64,000 nt of DNA from NCBI RefSeq assembly GCF_014202505.1, contig NZ_JACHGW010000001.1, forward strand, positions 372,001 to 436,000. The letters are read 5' to 3'. Under the pieces are notes generated by a model. It ran no database searches and was not told where the DNA came from. It worked only from the letters and a program-made list of their open reading frames with translations. The position numbers were made by a program, and so were the translations under genes. Below, piece after piece: positions 1 to 7,874 of the stretch. This DNA is from Armatimonas rosea. Its GTDB lineage: Bacteria > Armatimonadota > Armatimonadia > Armatimonadales > Armatimonadaceae. The stretch's first letter is position 1; each line of letters starts with the position of its first letter.

Positions 1-340
1 GACACCAGAGGCGCGACTTCTCGTGCGCTCGTCCCACTTCCTCCAGCCGTGCCAAGAGCGCCTTGGCGACTCCCTGCCGCCGCGCCGATGGCAAGACAGC
101 AAGCCGGAAAAAATGCAGGCCGCGCCGGTCGAGCTCGTAGCGGACACAGCCCAAGGCCTTGCCGTCGCGCTCCGCCAGAAGCGCGTGGTGATTGCCTGCG
201 GCCAGCTCTTTTACCACCTCCGCCTCGGTCTCAAAGAGCGCCGAGGGCGGCGGGACATCGCTGGCGTACTCCAGAAAGGCCGAGCGCGTGATGGCATAGA
301 TCCGCCCGGCCTCGTCCGGCCGGGCGTCGCGAATCGTCAA
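1..340 (-). CDS. GNAT-family N-acetyltransferase (3' end outside window)
   Basis: Reading the minus strand from a TTG at 340 gives 113 codons with no stop before the window edge, beginning MTIRDARPDEAGRIYAIT. The AVLPSARRQGVAKALLARLE stretch near residues 80-100 is the GNAT acetyl-CoA-binding motif (V-x-P-x-x-R-x-x-G-x-A). The start lies one base after the argB stop, so it is probably translationally coupled to argB. Substrate is unknown. A fused or adjacent argA-type acetyltransferase role is tempting beside argB, but nothing visible supports it over a generic acetyltransferase. Confidence 0.75.
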   Translation of the reverse strand, partial: MTIRDARPDEAGRIYAITRSAFLEYASDVPPPSALFETEAEVVKELAAGNHHALLAERDGKALGCVRYELDRRGLHFFRLAVLPSARRQGVAKALLARLEEVGRAHEKSRLWC

Positions 341-341
341 C

Positions 342-1190
342 TCAGCGCACCATGGTCCCGATACCCGTGTCGGTGAAGAGCTCGATCAGCAGCGCATGGG
401 CACGGCGACCGTCGATGATGTGTGCCCGCGGCACGCCGTCCTCGACTGCGCTTGCGCACGCCTCCAGCTTGGGGATCATCCCCTTGTCCACGATGCCGTC
501 GGCGATCCACTGCCGCGCCTCACTAGCTGTGAGCTCGCTCACTAGGCTGCTCTTGTCCGAGAAGTCCCGGTAGAGGCCCTCGACATCGGTCATCAGGATC
601 AGCTTCTCCGCATGGAGCGCCGCCGCCAGCGCCGCCGCGGCCGTGTCCGCGTTGACGTTGTACGCCTGCCCATCCGCGCCCACCGCCACCGATGAGATCA
701 CCGGGATGTAGCCGCCGTTGGTGAGCGTGTGGATAATCTCCGGGTTCACGTGCGCGATCTTGCCCACAAATCCGATATCGCCGTTGTCGGTGTCCTTGGT
801 GGCGATCAGCAGGTTCGCATCCTTCCCGGAAAGCCCGACCGCCTGCACCCCCTCGCCGTTGAGATGCGCGACAATGCTCTTGTTGGTCTTGCCCGTCAGC
901 ACCATCTCCACGATCTCCATGGTCTCCGCATCGGTCACGCGCCGCCCCGCGACAAACTCCGGCTCCTTGCCCAGCTTCTTCATCGCCTCGTTGATCTCCG
1001 GCCCGCCGCCGTGCACGAGGATCGGGTTGATCCCGACCAGGCGCATCAGCACCAAGTCGCGCATCACCGCTTTCTTCAGCTCCTCGTCGATCATGGCATT
1101 GCCGCCGTACTTGATCACGATCGTCTTCCCGGCAAAGATCCGGATATAAGGCAGCGCCTGAATCAACGTCGCCGCAATCTGCTCTGGCAT
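342..1190 (-). CDS. argB: acetylglutamate kinase
   Basis: ArgB phosphorylates N-acetyl-L-glutamate with ATP, the second step of arginine synthesis, in the cytoplasm. The 282-residue product has the amino acid kinase signatures KYGGNA (27-32) and HGGGPEI (from 60), the glycine-rich nucleotide and substrate loops of the family, and is full length. I use ATG at 1190; a TTG at 1193 is also possible, and AGGAG about 9 bases upstream serves either. It lies downstream of argC and argJ on the same strand but is separated from them by three unrelated genes, so it may have its own promoter in the roughly 100-bp gap after the ankyrin gene. Confidence 0.95.
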   Translation of the reverse strand: MPEQIAATLIQALPYIRIFAGKTIVIKYGGNAMIDEELKKAVMRDLVLMRLVGINPILVHGGGPEINEAMKKLGKEPEFVAGRRVTDAETMEIVEMVLTGKTNKSIVAHLNGEGVQAVGLSGKDANLLIATKDTDNGDIGFVGKIAHVNPEIIHTLTNGGYIPVISSVAVGADGQAYNVNADTAAAALAAALHAEKLILMTDVEGLYRDFSDKSSLVSELTASEARQWIADGIVDKGMIPKLEACASAVEDGVPRAHIIDGRRAHALLIELFTDTGIGTMVR

Positions 1191-1257
1191 CAAACATTTC
1201 TCCTACCGCCCAATGAATTGGGCGTCTGAAATTCAAACAAAGCCCATTCGGGCTATC

Positions 1258-1389
1258 TCTCCACGTCTAGAGACCTTTTCCCCACAAGACTTTAGCTACT
1301 CTCCAGGCTTGGAGAGAGAGTCTCCAGACAAGGAAAGGCTCTCTCCATGCGAAGAGAGAAACTCTCCAAATGTTGAGGGAATGTCTCCA
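1258..1389. repeat. 21-bp tandem repeat spanning the 3' end of the ankyrin gene
   Basis: The hexamer TCTCCA (once TCCCCA) recurs at 1258, 1279, 1300, 1321, 1342, 1363 and 1384, an exact 21-bp period over seven units; the intervening bases are only loosely conserved. On the minus strand the units encode a heptad G-[DE]-x-x-S-x-x at the carboxy end of the ankyrin protein. The TAG at 1296-1298 falls inside the array, and two to three more units lie beyond it in the same open frame, to a TGA at 1233-1235. Confidence 0.85.
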
Positions 1390-2384
1390 TTGGTTCTTTG
1401 ATACTCTCTCACAAACGCAATGAGGTCTCCACGCCAAGGATCAGTTCCCTGAAGCCACTCAATTAAAATTTCGCAACTGTCAGGTGGATACGGAATCTCT
1501 GCCCCATGATCGAGTAAACAGGCAACAACATCCCCAGAGGCATAGTGTGCTATAGCCTCCCAAAGTGGCGTTGAGTCGTACTCAGTTTTGACATTGATAT
1601 CCGCTCCATGTTTAATAAGGGCTTCAATCACTTCTGTAAAATTATCTTCGTAGATGGCATTATGAAGTGGTGCCAACCCTTCCGTTTTTCCATTGGGATC
1701 AGCCCCAAGTTCAACAAGTAAATCCACCATGACAGCACTCCTAGCTCGCCATAGTGGATTTCGTTGCCCACTGATACTCGCTCCCCAATGGTGAAGCAAA
1801 CGAACCATATCCAGATCATCGTTTTCAACAGCAACCGTTATCGGGAAGCGTCCGTGCCAATCCCACTGATTGACATCGCCTATAATTCTCTCCTGAAGTA
1901 ACCGCTCGACTATCGTTCGGTCACGGCGGGAAACAGCAAAGGTCATCCAGGTATATTTATCGCCCTCTTTGCGCACCGTTTTCATAAACTCGTTAAAGCT
2001 AGAAGAGATTACCACTCTGGCGTAGAGCTGCTGCCCATCCTGAATACCTTCTAGTAGAGCTTGTACTCTTTCCTGAACCGGCTCTGAGACATCAGGATGT
2101 TCCAGGATTATGTTGCCCAAAAATCGGGCGCGATAGAAATTCCCTGCATGAAGCCAGCAGTGAATGGCGCTGAAGGCATGCGTGAAATACTCCGATGCGA
2201 AATTTGCATCTTTACATTCCTGCATGAATTCCTCTTCCATGCCTGCCACTTCGGCATAGAGATCTGCTGCTTGATCGTGTTTTTCCTGTTCCCAGAGCTG
2301 GCGTGCCTCAAGCAAGACGTGACTTTTTCGTACCAGCCTTCGGCGGTACTCCTTCGGTCTTACTCTTGTGGTCGCCCCTTTCAT
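1296..2384 (-). CDS. ankyrin-repeat protein with heptad-repeat tail
   Basis: The 362-residue product starts MKGATTRVRPKEYRR, five bases past the DUF1501 stop. Residues about 1-150 are helical and unrecognised. From about 165 come ankyrin-type units with hallmarks such as VNQWDWHGRFPITVAVEN, LDMVRLLHHWGA, LVELGADPN, LAPLHNAI and LIKHGADINVK. The last 30 residues are heptads GDIPSTF, GEFLSSH, GESLSLS, GDSLSKP. Ankyrin units bind proteins; no target is visible. GC (near 50%) is well below the flanking genes, suggesting acquisition. The TAG stop lies inside the 21-bp repeat array, so the tail length is probably variable. A longer upstream open frame is an overlap with the DUF1501 gene and not the real start. 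Confidence 0.85.
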   Translation of the reverse strand: MKGATTRVRPKEYRRRLVRKSHVLLEARQLWEQEKHDQAADLYAEVAGMEEEFMQECKDANFASEYFTHAFSAIHCWLHAGNFYRARFLGNIILEHPDVSEPVQERVQALLEGIQDGQQLYARVVISSSFNEFMKTVRKEGDKYTWMTFAVSRRDRTIVERLLQERIIGDVNQWDWHGRFPITVAVENDDLDMVRLLHHWGASISGQRNPLWRARSAVMVDLLVELGADPNGKTEGLAPLHNAIYEDNFTEVIEALIKHGADINVKTEYDSTPLWEAIAHYASGDVVACLLDHGAEIPYPPDSCEILIEWLQGTDPWRGDLIAFVREYQRTNGDIPSTFGEFLSSHGESLSLSGDSLSKPGE

Positions 2385-2386
2385 AG

Positions 2387-3805
2387 CTAGGCGAGAATCT
2401 CCTTGATGGGCTGGCCGTGGTCGATTTCGAGGCGCTTTCTTCCGGGCACTTCGAGCTTTCGGGAGTCGAGGCCGAGCTGATGAAGCACGGTGGCGTGGAT
2501 GTCGGTGAGGTAGTGGGGGTTCTCGACCGCGTAGAAGCCGAGCTCGTCGGTGGCGCCGTGGGTGATCCCGCCTTTCACGCCGCCGCCCGCCAGCCAGGCG
2601 CAGAAGCCTTGGGGATGGTGGTCGCGGCCCGTGCCCTCGGCGCCGGGGGTACGCCCGAACTCGGTGCCAAAGACCACGAGGGTTTCGTCGAGCAGGCCGC
2701 GCCGCTTGAGGTCCTTGAGCAGGCCCGCGATGGGCTTGTCTACTTGTGCTGCGAGAGTCGTGTGGTTGCCCTTCACGTCGCTGTGCGCGTCCCAGGCCCC
2801 GCCGCCGCCGCCGCCGTGGAAGAGCTGGACAAACCGGACGCCGCGCTCGACCAGCCGCCGGGCCGCGAGGCACTGCTCGCCGAAGGCTTTCGTGTGTGGC
2901 TGATCGAGTCCGTAGAGCGCCTTGGTCTCCGCCGACTCTTTTTCGAGCTGGAGGGTCTCAGGGACGGAGGTCTGCATCTGGAACGCTAATTCGTAGGCCT
3001 TGATCCGCGCCTGGAGGTCCTTGTCGTCGGGGTAGTCGATTCCCGCGAGGCGGTTGAGGCGGCCCATGAGCGAGAAGTTCGCCGCTTGCTCTTCGGCAGT
3101 CAAGTTATCGGCGGGCTTGAGGAAGGGCAGGGGCTTCTTGGGGTCGGCGCTGAGCTTGACACCGGCGTACTGCGGCCCAAGATACGCCGCGCCGTGGGTC
3201 CAGGCGCCGCCACAGCAGTCGCCGGTCGGGCTGCCTAAGACGACATACTCGGGCAGGTTCTCGTTCAGCGTGCCGAGGCCGTAGCAGGCCCAGGAGCCGA
3301 CAGTTGGGTGCGCACCCTCGCGGACATGGCGGCCCGTCTGGAAGGTGAGCTGCGCTCCGTGGTCGTTGTCGAGTGTCCAGAGCGAGCGAACCACGGCCAG
3401 GTCGTCGGCGCAGGTCCCGATATTCGTGAACCAGTCGCCCACCTCCAGCCCGCACTGGCCGTACTTCTTGTAGCCCGTCTGGAGCGGCATGATGGTCTTG
3501 CGGTTGCCATGGTTGGGGTTGCCGCCCACAATATTGGCATTGACCCGCTTGGGATCGAGCACGGCCTTGTAGGGGGTCTCCTCGATAGACTTGCCCGCGT
3601 ACTTATTGAGCTCCGGCTTGATATCGAAGCTCTCCAGGTGGCTGACCCCGCCGCACAGAAAGATCCAGATCACCGACTTGGCGCGCGGCGGCCGCCCCGA
3701 CGCCCCCCGGTCGATCTGCTTCTTCCAGGCGTCGCGTTGCAGCAGCGCCCCGAGCGCCAGGCCCGTCATGCCCATTCCGGTATCTGAGAGTGATGATCGT
3801 CGCAT
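2387..3805 (-). CDS. DUF1501 family secreted protein
   Basis: The 472-residue product has the features of DUF1501, a sulfatase/phosphatase-fold family of unknown substrate: an amino-terminal export-type segment (MRRSSLSDTGMGMTGLALGA), the motif IWIFLCGGVSHLESFDIKP near 47-65, RHVREGAHPTVGSW in the middle, and EFGRTPGAEGTGRDHHP toward the end, where Asp and His would ligate metal. The signal lacks a clear hydrophobic run after a twin arginine, so export route is uncertain. It follows the DUF1549/DUF1553 gene by four bases, the pairing usual in planctomycetes and relatives, where the two products are thought to act together outside the cytoplasm. Confidence 0.92.
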   Translation of the reverse strand: MRRSSLSDTGMGMTGLALGALLQRDAWKKQIDRGASGRPPRAKSVIWIFLCGGVSHLESFDIKPELNKYAGKSIEETPYKAVLDPKRVNANIVGGNPNHGNRKTIMPLQTGYKKYGQCGLEVGDWFTNIGTCADDLAVVRSLWTLDNDHGAQLTFQTGRHVREGAHPTVGSWACYGLGTLNENLPEYVVLGSPTGDCCGGAWTHGAAYLGPQYAGVKLSADPKKPLPFLKPADNLTAEEQAANFSLMGRLNRLAGIDYPDDKDLQARIKAYELAFQMQTSVPETLQLEKESAETKALYGLDQPHTKAFGEQCLAARRLVERGVRFVQLFHGGGGGGAWDAHSDVKGNHTTLAAQVDKPIAGLLKDLKRRGLLDETLVVFGTEFGRTPGAEGTGRDHHPQGFCAWLAGGGVKGGITHGATDELGFYAVENPHYLTDIHATVLHQLGLDSRKLEVPGRKRLEIDHGQPIKEILA

Positions 3806-3809
3806 CTGC

Positions 3810-6575
3810 TTACCTCACCGTCACGAAGTCGTTGTGATTGAAGAGAACCAGCACCAGGTTCTCGTAGCGTCGCTGAAGGCTGGCCTCGCCCCCGGCCGCG
3901 AGGAAGCGCAAGCACTCCTGAGCCTCGGTGGTCGTGGGGGGGCGAGAGAGAATCCGCTCGAAGGCGTTCTTGATAAACACCGGCGCGTTGGATAACCTCT
4001 CCCCTAGCCCCTCTCCCGCACCCAGAGGGTACCCGTCGTTCCTCACTGGGAAAGGGGAACCCGATTCTGGCTCCCCTCTCTTCCCCAGTGAGGTACGAAC
4101 GCCCGGGGGAGGGAGGGGCTGGGGGTGGGAGAGGTTAAATGCCAGCGCCCGTGCTTCCCGCAGGGCCAGCTCACTGTTGGCGAGGGCGAGCGCTTGCTGG
4201 GGCATGACCGATGGCTTGCGCTCGTAGCACTCCGTCACGCTGGGGCCATCGAAGATCTGCATCAGCTCGGACTGTTTCTCGGCAGCGTTTCGGAGGTAGA
4301 GGCTCCGGCGCTGCGAGGTCAGGGCAGCGTTTTGGTCGATCTCAGCCCCCCCTCGTGTTTCATCGAGGTGCCCGGCGGCAAAGAGCACGTTGTCGCGGAC
4401 GGCCTCGGCCTCGAGACGAAGGGGGCTCTTGCGCCAGAGGTAGAGGTTGTCGGGGTCGCGCTTGAGGTTCTCAGGCGTGGCGCGGCTGTCGCGCTGGTAG
4501 GCGGTGCTGGTGAGAATCAGCTTGTGGAGTGCCTTGAGATCCCAGCCGCTGGCCATGAACCGGTCCGCGAGATAGTCGAGGAGCTGTGGGTGGGTGGGCT
4601 TGCGGCCATTGCGGCCAAAGTCGGCGACACTGGGGACCAGCGCCTGCCCGAAGTGCCGCAGCCAGACATGGTTGACCGCCACTCGCGCTGTCAGTGGGTT
4701 CTGCTTATCGGTCAGCCAGCGTGCCAGCGCCAGGCGCCGCCCCGAGCTCTCCGCAGGGTAGGCCGTGAAGCGCGGCGTGTAGTTGCTATTTAGTGGCTGC
4801 TTGAGCGCTGCCTCGGCGGTGTCGAGCGCTTTCTGTGCCTCCGGGCGCTTCTTCGCCTCGGCGGCCAGCAGGTTCTTGCGTGCCTCGGCGACAGCCACCT
4901 CGCGCTGGGCTTGGACCGTCAGCTCGGCGGCGGCCTTGGTGCTTGTGGTCTCCACTTCTAAGATCGCCAGGAGCGCCTTGTGCTTTGCCTGCGCCAGCGC
5001 GACCTCGGCATCGGCGAGGGGGCTGGGCTTGGCGGCCTGCGCCCGAAACGCGGCCAGGAGCGCGGCGTTGCTAGCATTGAGTAGATCGCGCTGGACAAAC
5101 TCCCGGCGGTCCGGTGTGACAGCGGCGGCGGGCAAGGCCACGGGCTGGATCACGAGCTTGCCTCCCAGTGCCTCCGGGACACCCGGCTCCAGCGCCTTTG
5201 ACTTATCCGGGTTGCGCTCATCGCCGCGAACAAAGAGATAGGTCGGCGCTTTCAGGTCGGCGTCGTAGACCCGTGGGAGGCCGTCTTTGGTCGTGTCTAG
5301 CTCGCCGGGCACGCGGTCTTGCCGGACCTGGTGCGGCTCGAAGATCGCTCGGAACCGGTAGTAGTCGGTCTGGGGGATGGGATCGTACATGTGAGAGTGG
5401 CACTTGGCGCAGTGCATCGTGATCCCCAGGAACGCCTTTGAGGTGTGATTGACCGTGTCCTCCAGCCACTGTTCCCGGCTGAGGAGCTTGTAGTTGCGCG
5501 CCAGAAAGCCCGTGGCACGGAGCGCTTGCGGGTCGCCGGGGGCCAGCTCATCGGCGGCGAGCATCTCCTGGACCATCCTGTCGTAGCCCTTGTTGGCGTT
5601 GAGTGACTCGACAATCCAGTCCCGCCAGCGCCAGATATGCGGCTGGCTGTCGCGAATCTGCCCGCCATCGGCCCAGCCCGCCCAGTCCGAGTACCGCCAG
5701 ACATCCATAAAGTGCCGCCCCCAGCGCTCGCCATACCGCGGCGAGGCCAGCAGGCGCTCCACGGCTTTCTCGTAGGCATCGGGCGACTTGTCCGCCAGAA
5801 ACGCCTCAATCTCCTTCGGAGTTGGCACGAGCCCCGTTATATCCAGCGTCGCCCGCCGCAGGAGGGTTCGCTTATCGGCAGGCGGCTGGACAGCCAGCCC
5901 GCGCTTCTGCTGCTCGACAGCTAGGAAGGCATCGATGGGGTTTTGAGAACCTCTCCCTGAGTAACCTCTCCCCAACCCCTCTCCCGGGCGCTCATTCCGG
6001 GTGCCCTCAGGGCGTGGGAAAGGGGCTTTCAGAACCCCCTTCCCCAACGAGCTTGCGAGTGCCCGGGGGAGGGGGCAGGGGGAGAGGTTACTCAGGTTCG
6101 GCACCGCAGGCGCGACGACACTCTCAAAGGGCTGCCACCGGTACTCGCTACGAAACGCGGTGAAGGTGGGCTTGAGCTTCGCTAGGCCAGACAGCTCGCT
6201 CGCCGTGGGCTTATCTTTAGCATCGCCGGGGTTGTGGCCTAGCAGGAGCTCGGCCTCGTTGGCGACTCCGTCTCCATCGCTGTCCTCGCCCGCGATCTTC
6301 TCCAGCCGCCGCCCGAGGTCCGCGCGCTGGCCGGACTTCTTCAGCACCGCCGCGACTGCCTTGAGGCGTGCGCCAAACGGGTTGTGGGGGAACTCGTCGA
6401 GCGTCACGCCGGGCTTTGCCCCCGGAGCGCTCTGGTGGCAGGTCGAGCAGGTGTCGAGGCGTGCGGATAGGAACCGCCCGTAGCGCACGCCCAGTGCCGC
6501 CTTGTTTGCCGGTGTCGCCAGGGCGCTTGCCCCGCCCAGTGCCGTTATCGCTGCAACCAGAATCGCTCGCTTCAT
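3810..6575 (-). CDS. cytochrome c / DUF1549 / DUF1553 protein with two in-frame palindromic elements
   Basis: Start is ATG 6575 (MKRAILVAAITALGG, a signal peptide), giving 921 residues. A c-type haem motif CSTCH lies at 43-47 with a following calcium-loop-like segment (EDSDGDGVANEAELLLG), then DUF1549 (NPIDAFLAVEQQKRG, ERWGRHFMDVWRYSDW, and CAKCHSH, a second CxxCH) and DUF1553 (LTARVAVNHVWLRHFG, GWDLKALHKLILTSTAYQRDS, PQQALALANSELA). The family is exported and its reaction is unknown. Two palindromic elements of about 140 bp lie inside the gene, at 5956-6096 before DUF1549 and 3993-4137 near the carboxy end. Both are translated in the same frame as Pro/Gly-rich inserts starting NLS and ending GEGLG plus a few residues. 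The flanking domains are intact, so the protein is probably functional. Confidence 0.92.
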   Translation of the reverse strand: MKRAILVAAITALGGASALATPANKAALGVRYGRFLSARLDTCSTCHQSAPGAKPGVTLDEFPHNPFGARLKAVAAVLKKSGQRADLGRRLEKIAGEDSDGDGVANEAELLLGHNPGDAKDKPTASELSGLAKLKPTFTAFRSEYRWQPFESVVAPAVPNLSNLSPCPLPRALASSLGKGVLKAPFPRPEGTRNERPGEGLGRGYSGRGSQNPIDAFLAVEQQKRGLAVQPPADKRTLLRRATLDITGLVPTPKEIEAFLADKSPDAYEKAVERLLASPRYGERWGRHFMDVWRYSDWAGWADGGQIRDSQPHIWRWRDWIVESLNANKGYDRMVQEMLAADELAPGDPQALRATGFLARNYKLLSREQWLEDTVNHTSKAFLGITMHCAKCHSHMYDPIPQTDYYRFRAIFEPHQVRQDRVPGELDTTKDGLPRVYDADLKAPTYLFVRGDERNPDKSKALEPGVPEALGGKLVIQPVALPAAAVTPDRREFVQRDLLNASNAALLAAFRAQAAKPSPLADAEVALAQAKHKALLAILEVETTSTKAAAELTVQAQREVAVAEARKNLLAAEAKKRPEAQKALDTAEAALKQPLNSNYTPRFTAYPAESSGRRLALARWLTDKQNPLTARVAVNHVWLRHFGQALVPSVADFGRNGRKPTHPQLLDYLADRFMASGWDLKALHKLILTSTAYQRDSRATPENLKRDPDNLYLWRKSPLRLEAEAVRDNVLFAAGHLDETRGGAEIDQNAALTSQRRSLYLRNAAEKQSELMQIFDGPSVTECYERKPSVMPQQALALANSELALREARALAFNLSHPQPLPPPGVRTSLGKRGEPESGSPFPVRNDGYPLGAGEGLGERLSNAPVFIKNAFERILSRPPTTTEAQECLRFLAAGGEASLQRRYENLVLVLFNHNDFVTVR
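3993..4137. repeat. palindromic element, family A, copy 1 (inside CDS)
   Basis: The ends are an 11-bp inverted repeat, TAACCTCTCCC on the left and its complement on the right. The interior holds CTCTCCCG/CGGGGGAG arms and a core with TGGGAAAGGGGA and TCCCCAGTGAGGTACGAACGCC. It lies within the DUF1553 domain of the gene on the minus strand and is translated without stops. Confidence 0.9.
5956..6096. repeat. palindromic element, family A, copy 2 (inside CDS)
   Basis: A terminal inverted repeat of at least 16 bp (CCTGAGTAACCTCTCC and complement) bounds a core like that of the other two family A copies (CCCTCTCCCGGGC, GGGAAAGGGG, GAGCTTGCGAGTGCCCGGG reversed). It is translated in frame in the DUF1549 gene between the amino-terminal cytochrome part and DUF1549. 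Confidence 0.9.
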
Positions 6576-6589
6576 TGCCTCTATCCTTC

Positions 6590-6713
6590 TAACCTCTCCC
6601 CCTGCCCCTCTCCCGGGCACTCGCAAGCTCGTTGGGAAAGGGGAGCCTGAATCTCCCTCCTTTCCCAGTGAGGTACGAACGCCCGGGAGAGGAGGGCAGG
6701 GGAGGAGAGGTTA
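6590..6713. repeat. palindromic element, family A, copy 3 (between argJ and the DUF1549 gene)
   Basis: Terminal TAACCTCTCCCC and its complement flank a core with CTCTCCCGGGCACTCGCAAG, GGGAAAGGGGAGCC and CAGTGAGGTACGAACGCCC, shared with copies 1 and 2. It fills the entire gap between the argJ stop and the downstream start. The TAA that ends argJ is the first three bases of the element read on the minus strand. Confidence 0.9.
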
Positions 6714-7874
6714 CGTCGTATACTCCGCATTGATTTTGACATACTCGTAGGAAAAGTCACAGGTGTAGAACGTCGCTTTGCCGTCGCCTGCGCCCAGATC
6801 CACGGTCACGAGGACTTCATCGGTCTTCATCGCCTCCGACGCGGCGGCTTTGTCGAAGGCGGCGGGGACGCCGTTTTTGAAGACCTCAATGCCCGCCAGC
6901 GTCGCCGAGGCGCGCTCGGGGTCGAAGGGGACGCCCGCGCGGCCGGCGGCCATCATCAGGCGGCCCCAGTTCGGGTCGTTGCCAAAGAGGGCGGTCTTGA
7001 CGAGCGGCGACTCCGCAATCGTGCGCCCCACTTTCTTGGCATCGGCCTCGCTCGGCGCACCTGTCACGCGCACTTCGACCAGCTTGGTTGCCCCCTCGCC
7101 ATCGCGCGCCACTTTCTTAGCGAGCGTCACACAGACCTCGGAGAGGGCGGCGACAAAGGCCTCAAACTCGGAGCCCGAGAGGGGCGTATTGCCCGCCGCG
7201 CCCGAGGCCAGCAGGATGCACTGGTCACTGGTCGAGGTGTCGCCATCCACCGTCATGCAGTTAAAGCTCACGTCCACCGCGCGGCGCAGGGCGGTGTCGA
7301 GCCGCTCTGGCTCCAGCGTGATGTCGGTGGTGACAAAGGCCAGCATGGTCGCCATGTTGGGGGCGATCATCCCGCTTCCCTTGCACGCACCACCGATCCG
7401 CACGGTCGTGCCGCCCAGGGTGAGCTCGGTCTGTGCAGTCTTGGGCACCAGGTCGGTCGTCATGATCGCCTCGGCGAAGTCGGCGCTGGCATCCTCCGAG
7501 AGCGCGGCCTCGGCGGCGGCGATTCCCGCGAGGAGCTTGGCCTGGGGAAGCTGGACACCGATCACGCCCGTGCTGGCGGTGAGCAGGGTCTTGCCCGCCA
7601 GTGCCGCGCCCATCTGCTCATTGTTGGCGACCCCCTCAGGGCCAGTGGCGACATTGGCGCATCCCGCGTTCACCACGACTCCATCGATCCGCCCCGGCAC
7701 GAGCCCTCGGTTGCGCTTCACCGACGGTGCACAGACCTGGTTTAGGGTCCCCACCATCGCCGCCGCCGCCGGCCCGCTGATCGAGACAAGCAGCGCCACA
7801 TCTCTTGCGCCGCTCTTCTTGATCCCCGCCACGACTCCCGCGCAGGCAAAACCCTTTGCAAACGTTACGGCCAC
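6711..7874 (-). CDS. argJ: bifunctional glutamate N-acetyltransferase / amino-acid acetyltransferase
   Basis: ArgJ moves the acetyl group from N-acetylornithine to glutamate, closing the acetyl cycle of arginine synthesis; bifunctional forms also use acetyl-CoA. The 387-residue product carries the self-cleavage motif NMAT-ML with the Ala175-Thr176 bond expected to be cut, preceded by GGACKGSGMIAP, and the conserved VDGDTSTSD and GNDPNWGR motifs. Start is GTG 7874, which overlaps the argC stop by 10 bases and has GGAGG 6 bases upstream; longer open frame upstream is only the argC region in another frame. The stop codon is supplied by the family A element. No argA is seen, which fits an ArgJ-type cycle. 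Confidence 0.95.
   Translation of the reverse strand: MAVTFAKGFACAGVVAGIKKSGARDVALLVSISGPAAAAMVGTLNQVCAPSVKRNRGLVPGRIDGVVVNAGCANVATGPEGVANNEQMGAALAGKTLLTASTGVIGVQLPQAKLLAGIAAAEAALSEDASADFAEAIMTTDLVPKTAQTELTLGGTTVRIGGACKGSGMIAPNMATMLAFVTTDITLEPERLDTALRRAVDVSFNCMTVDGDTSTSDQCILLASGAAGNTPLSGSEFEAFVAALSEVCVTLAKKVARDGEGATKLVEVRVTGAPSEADAKKVGRTIAESPLVKTALFGNDPNWGRLMMAAGRAGVPFDPERASATLAGIEVFKNGVPAAFDKAAASEAMKTDEVLVTVDLGAGDGKATFYTCDFSYEYVKINAEYTT

Noticed and set aside
1258-1389. 21-bp periodic array considered as CRISPR
   Set aside because: Only a hexamer is conserved, there are no spacers of 30 bp or cas genes, and it is coding.
1213-1401. Plus-strand 62-codon frame with repeated SP motif
   Set aside because: It is the complement of the ankyrin tail repeat array; no promoter or ribosome site, and the minus strand has a clear domain protein.
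2385-2873. Amino-terminal extension of the ankyrin frame
   Set aside because: It overlaps the DUF1501 gene in another frame with Arg/Pro-rich composition and no domain.
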